Positions 61,872-64,000 of a stretch of DNA of 64,000 nt are shown in pieces. The first letter of the stretch is position 1; the number at the start of each line of letters is the position of its first letter. The notes below the pieces were generated by a model. The model was given only the letters and a program-made list of their open reading frames with translations, did no database searches and had not been told where the DNA came from. Source of the DNA: Burkholderiales bacterium GJ-E10 (GTDB lineage Bacteria; Pseudomonadota; Gammaproteobacteria; Burkholderiales; Burkholderiaceae_F); the NCBI GenBank assembly GCA_000828975.1, contig AP014683.1, positions 1,255,520-1,319,519 of the forward strand, read 5' to 3'. Position numbers and translations under genes: made by a program.

Positions 61872-63811
61872 TCACCCTCAGCCACGGCTCGAACGCGAAG
61901 GGCGCGCGCGTGGGGTTCGGGCCGGTGATGCGCTACATCATGCGGGCATCCCCGGACAATGAACTGCCGGAAGGACAGACGCTCGAAGGCGGGCACATCA
62001 ACATCGACGACGACGACCTGCTCTGGACGATCGACGAAATCCGCGCGGCCTACGCAGACGATCTGGCCGCCGTGTGCGACAGCACGGCCGACGATTGCCG
62101 GCGCAAGGGGCGGTTCAAGAGCAATCCGGTCTACCACGTCGCGATCAACTGGCAGGAAGGCGAGCACCCGACCGCGAAGCAGGCCGAGCACGCCTGCCGG
62201 TACATCATGCGCGAGCTGGGGTTTGCCGAGCACCAGGCGGCCTGGGCGATCCACCGGAACACCGACAACGACCACGTGCACCTGGTCGTCAATCGCGTGC
62301 ACCCGGTGAAGCACATTGCGATCGACCCGCCGTTCAAGATGGACTACTTCATCCTGGACCGGTCCATGCGGGAGCTGGAACTGGAATTCGGCTACGGGCG
62401 GGCGAACGGTCCGTACATCACCCTGGATTCGCCGGACGGTCCGAAGATCGTGCGCATGAGCCGGGCGGAACGCCGGCAGCGGGGGTTGCTGAAAGAGGAT
62501 GGACCCCGAATCAGCGAGCGCGCGCGGCGGGCGGAAATCAATCTCGGGAGCGAGCAGTCCTTCCAGTCCTGGGTAGCGGCCGCGCCGGCGCGCGATCTGA
62601 AGGAAGTCCTGGAGAAGCCGGGTTGCACTTGGGCCGAGGCGCAAGCGGCGCTGGCCCGGCACGGTGTCGCGATCCAGGCCAAGGGATCCGGGATGGTCGT
62701 GACCACCACGCTCAAGGATGGGCGGGTGCTGGCGGCCAAGGCTTCTCAACTCGGCCGCTGGGCTTCGAAGGCGGAACTGGAAAAACGCCTGGGCGCCTTC
62801 GTTGTCGCGGAGCCGGCGGGCGGATTGCCGCCGGTCTATGCCGAGCACATCGAGTCGGCGCTGCGCGGACGGCCGACCCGGAAAAGCCGGCAAGCGGTTC
62901 CCGGAGCGGATCTCGGTTCGGATCATGAGAAACCAGAAGCCGACGAACAGAAGCGCGACCCCGATCAGCGGGCGATTCGCCGGCAGCAGCGCGCCGATGC
63001 GCGTGTTGCGCTGGGGCAGCGGTTCAAGGCCGAGCAGGAGCAAGCCACGCAGGACAGGGTCCGCTGGCGAGCCGAACTGCGCGAGCAGCATCGGCGGGAG
63101 CGAGAGGCGCTGCAGGCGAAGCACCGGCAAGCCCGGGCGCAGGCCTACGCCGCGGCGCGCCGCAACGGACAGCCGGTTGCCGTGGCGCAGTCGCTGTGGG
63201 CCTGGCAGGCGGCCAAAGAGCGCGAAGCCCTGCAGAAGCGCCAAGCCGAGGAACGCAAGGCGCTCACGGCGGGGGGATCCCGGCCGGAAGTCTGGCGCAA
63301 GTGGCTCGAGCGGCAGGCCGAGTTGGGGGACGAAGCCGCCCAGGCGGCGCTGCGCGGCATCCGGTACCGGGAGCAGCGCAAGAAGAATCAGGAGATCGAC
63401 GGCATCGAGGGGGAAGAGGTCGATCCTTTGGGCAAGCTCACCGTGGCCGCGCTGCACGCGGAAGTCGATCGCAAGCGGCAATTGGTCATATATAGAGGGA
63501 GCGACGGGAAGGAGAAGTTCGTCGACACCGGGCCGCGGATCGAGATGCGGGACCGGAGCGCCGACACGCTGGAGGCGGCGCTGCGCGTTGCTGCGCAGAA
63601 GTACGGTGGGTCGATCACGATCACGGGAAGCGGAGAGTTCCGGGAGCGGGCAGCGCGGGAAGCCGCCAGGCTCGGCATCCGGGTGATCGATGCCGATCTG
63701 CAGGCGGTCGTTCGGAGCGAGCGCGAACCGCAACGGCAACCGCAACCCGACCCCAGTGCTCCGCAGATCGGGAAACGCCGGACTGCGCGCAAGCGTGATC
63801 TGGAGCGGTGA
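61856..63811 (+). CDS. traI: MobP-type relaxase with LPD7 domain
   Basis: The 651-residue protein has a relaxase domain with the histidine triad HRNTDNDHVHLVVN near residues 133-146 (motif III) and VYHVAINWQEGEHPT before it. A charged coiled-coil middle (about 345-480) and a C-terminal LPD7-type domain (YRGSDGKEKFVDTG, GSGEFRERAAREAARLGIRV) follow. It nicks oriT and stays on the 5' end to lead the strand into the recipient. The start is behind GGAGGAGG. Confidence 0.9.
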   Translation: MLAKVITLSHGSNAKGARVGFGPVMRYIMRASPDNELPEGQTLEGGHINIDDDDLLWTIDEIRAAYADDLAAVCDSTADDCRRKGRFKSNPVYHVAINWQEGEHPTAKQAEHACRYIMRELGFAEHQAAWAIHRNTDNDHVHLVVNRVHPVKHIAIDPPFKMDYFILDRSMRELELEFGYGRANGPYITLDSPDGPKIVRMSRAERRQRGLLKEDGPRISERARRAEINLGSEQSFQSWVAAAPARDLKEVLEKPGCTWAEAQAALARHGVAIQAKGSGMVVTTTLKDGRVLAAKASQLGRWASKAELEKRLGAFVVAEPAGGLPPVYAEHIESALRGRPTRKSRQAVPGADLGSDHEKPEADEQKRDPDQRAIRRQQRADARVALGQRFKAEQEQATQDRVRWRAELREQHRREREALQAKHRQARAQAYAAARRNGQPVAVAQSLWAWQAAKEREALQKRQAEERKALTAGGSRPEVWRKWLERQAELGDEAAQAALRGIRYREQRKKNQEIDGIEGEEVDPLGKLTVAALHAEVDRKRQLVIYRGSDGKEKFVDTGPRIEMRDRSADTLEAALRVAAQKYGGSITITGSGEFRERAAREAARLGIRVIDADLQAVVRSEREPQRQPQPDPSAPQIGKRRTARKRDLER

Positions 63812-63863
63812 GGCGTCCGCTCCCTGGGTTGCCCGGTTTCAACACGGGCACAGCCGGTGCCGA

Positions 63864-63932
63864 TCCGGATGTTTTCCGGATGACTCCGGAAAAGTTTTGG
63901 GTGGATCCGGACGGTTCCGGTTGGAATCCGGA
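63864..63932. repeat. helically phased TCCGG(A/T) array
   Basis: TCCGGA starts at 63864, 63875, 63885, 63906 and 63927, and TCCGGT at 63916. Steps are 11, 10, 21, 10 and 11 bp, so every site faces the same side of the helix with one position empty. It lies between the relaxase stop and the right 52-bp repeat. Confidence 0.8.
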
Positions 63933-63948
63933 ACGGCTCTGATGCACG

Positions 63949-64000
63949 AAAATCGTACAAGGTACGGGAACGGTGTCACGTTTTCGCTGCGCTCCCAACG
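63949..64000 (-). repeat. 52-bp repeat, right copy (reaches the window edge)
   Basis: Perfect reverse complement of 61304-61355. The match runs to the last base of the window and may continue beyond. Confidence 0.95.

Noticed and set aside
61742-63745. A 667-codon minus-strand frame
   Set aside because: Antisense to the relaxase gene, whose histidine triad and C-terminal LPD7-type domain are clear.

Overview
The window is high-GC DNA from a betaproteobacterium, most likely Burkholderiales or Rhodocyclales; the genus cannot be read from the sequence. Positions 1 to about 28900 are chromosomal backbone with one small accessory patch. Positions 29003 to the right edge belong to a large conjugative element inserted beside a tRNA-Val(GAC) gene. 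Its far end is outside the window.

Backbone: a NUDIX hydrolase, lysS and prfB (with the programmed +1 frameshift) form a left-facing, overlapping run. Divergently there is a GlrK / QseG-type lipoprotein / GlrR two-component operon, then opgG-opgH for osmoregulated periplasmic glucans. The gap before opgG holds two TGTC-N10-GACA boxes, which is the E. coli GlrR site, and a -24/-12 sigma-54 promoter. This suggests that the two-component system drives opgGH directly. After an accessory patch (11.0-14.3 kb: decayed YafQ toxin, DUF559 gene inside inverted repeats, ParDE, integrase stub, RES-Xre toxin-antitoxin) come a YaiI-type gene and the left-facing lolC(E)-lolD-rpfE-like-recJ run. Then tatD, comEC, an alpha/beta hydrolase and relA run rightward, followed by a MalM-like lipoprotein, an OlsB-type acyltransferase and tRNA-Val.

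Element: its left part is built like a lambda-type immunity region. A left-facing operon (ssb, HD hydrolase, EexN-like lipoprotein, small membrane proteins, AlpA, excisionase-like protein, tyrosine integrase) starts at a promoter whose -35 and spacer carry two TTACGG-N4-CCGTAA operators. The cro-like promoter on the other side of a CI/LexA-type repressor gene has the same two-operator layout and drives a right-facing, mostly overlapping operon (cytosine methyltransferase with five internal repeats, replication initiator with embedded 12-bp iterons, probable partner, ParB-like protein, small methyltransferase, DUF5131 protein). No capsid, tail or terminase gene is visible.

The right part is conjugative: VirB1-type transglycosylase, diguanylate cyclase, topoisomerase III, EAL protein, two paralogous exported HNH-type proteins, a type I restriction operon with an inserted YhcG/DUF1016 nuclease and a membrane protein, then TraB/TraM/TraL/TraK-like genes, an IncP-style oriT gap, a MobC/TraJ-like protein and a MobP relaxase. 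A GGGCCC box recurs upstream of five transfer-associated genes. A 52-bp inverted repeat and helically phased short repeats flank the mob genes. The most novel aspect is the hybrid: a lambda-like switch apparently governs excision and replication of a conjugative element that also carries c-di-GMP enzymes and exported nucleases.
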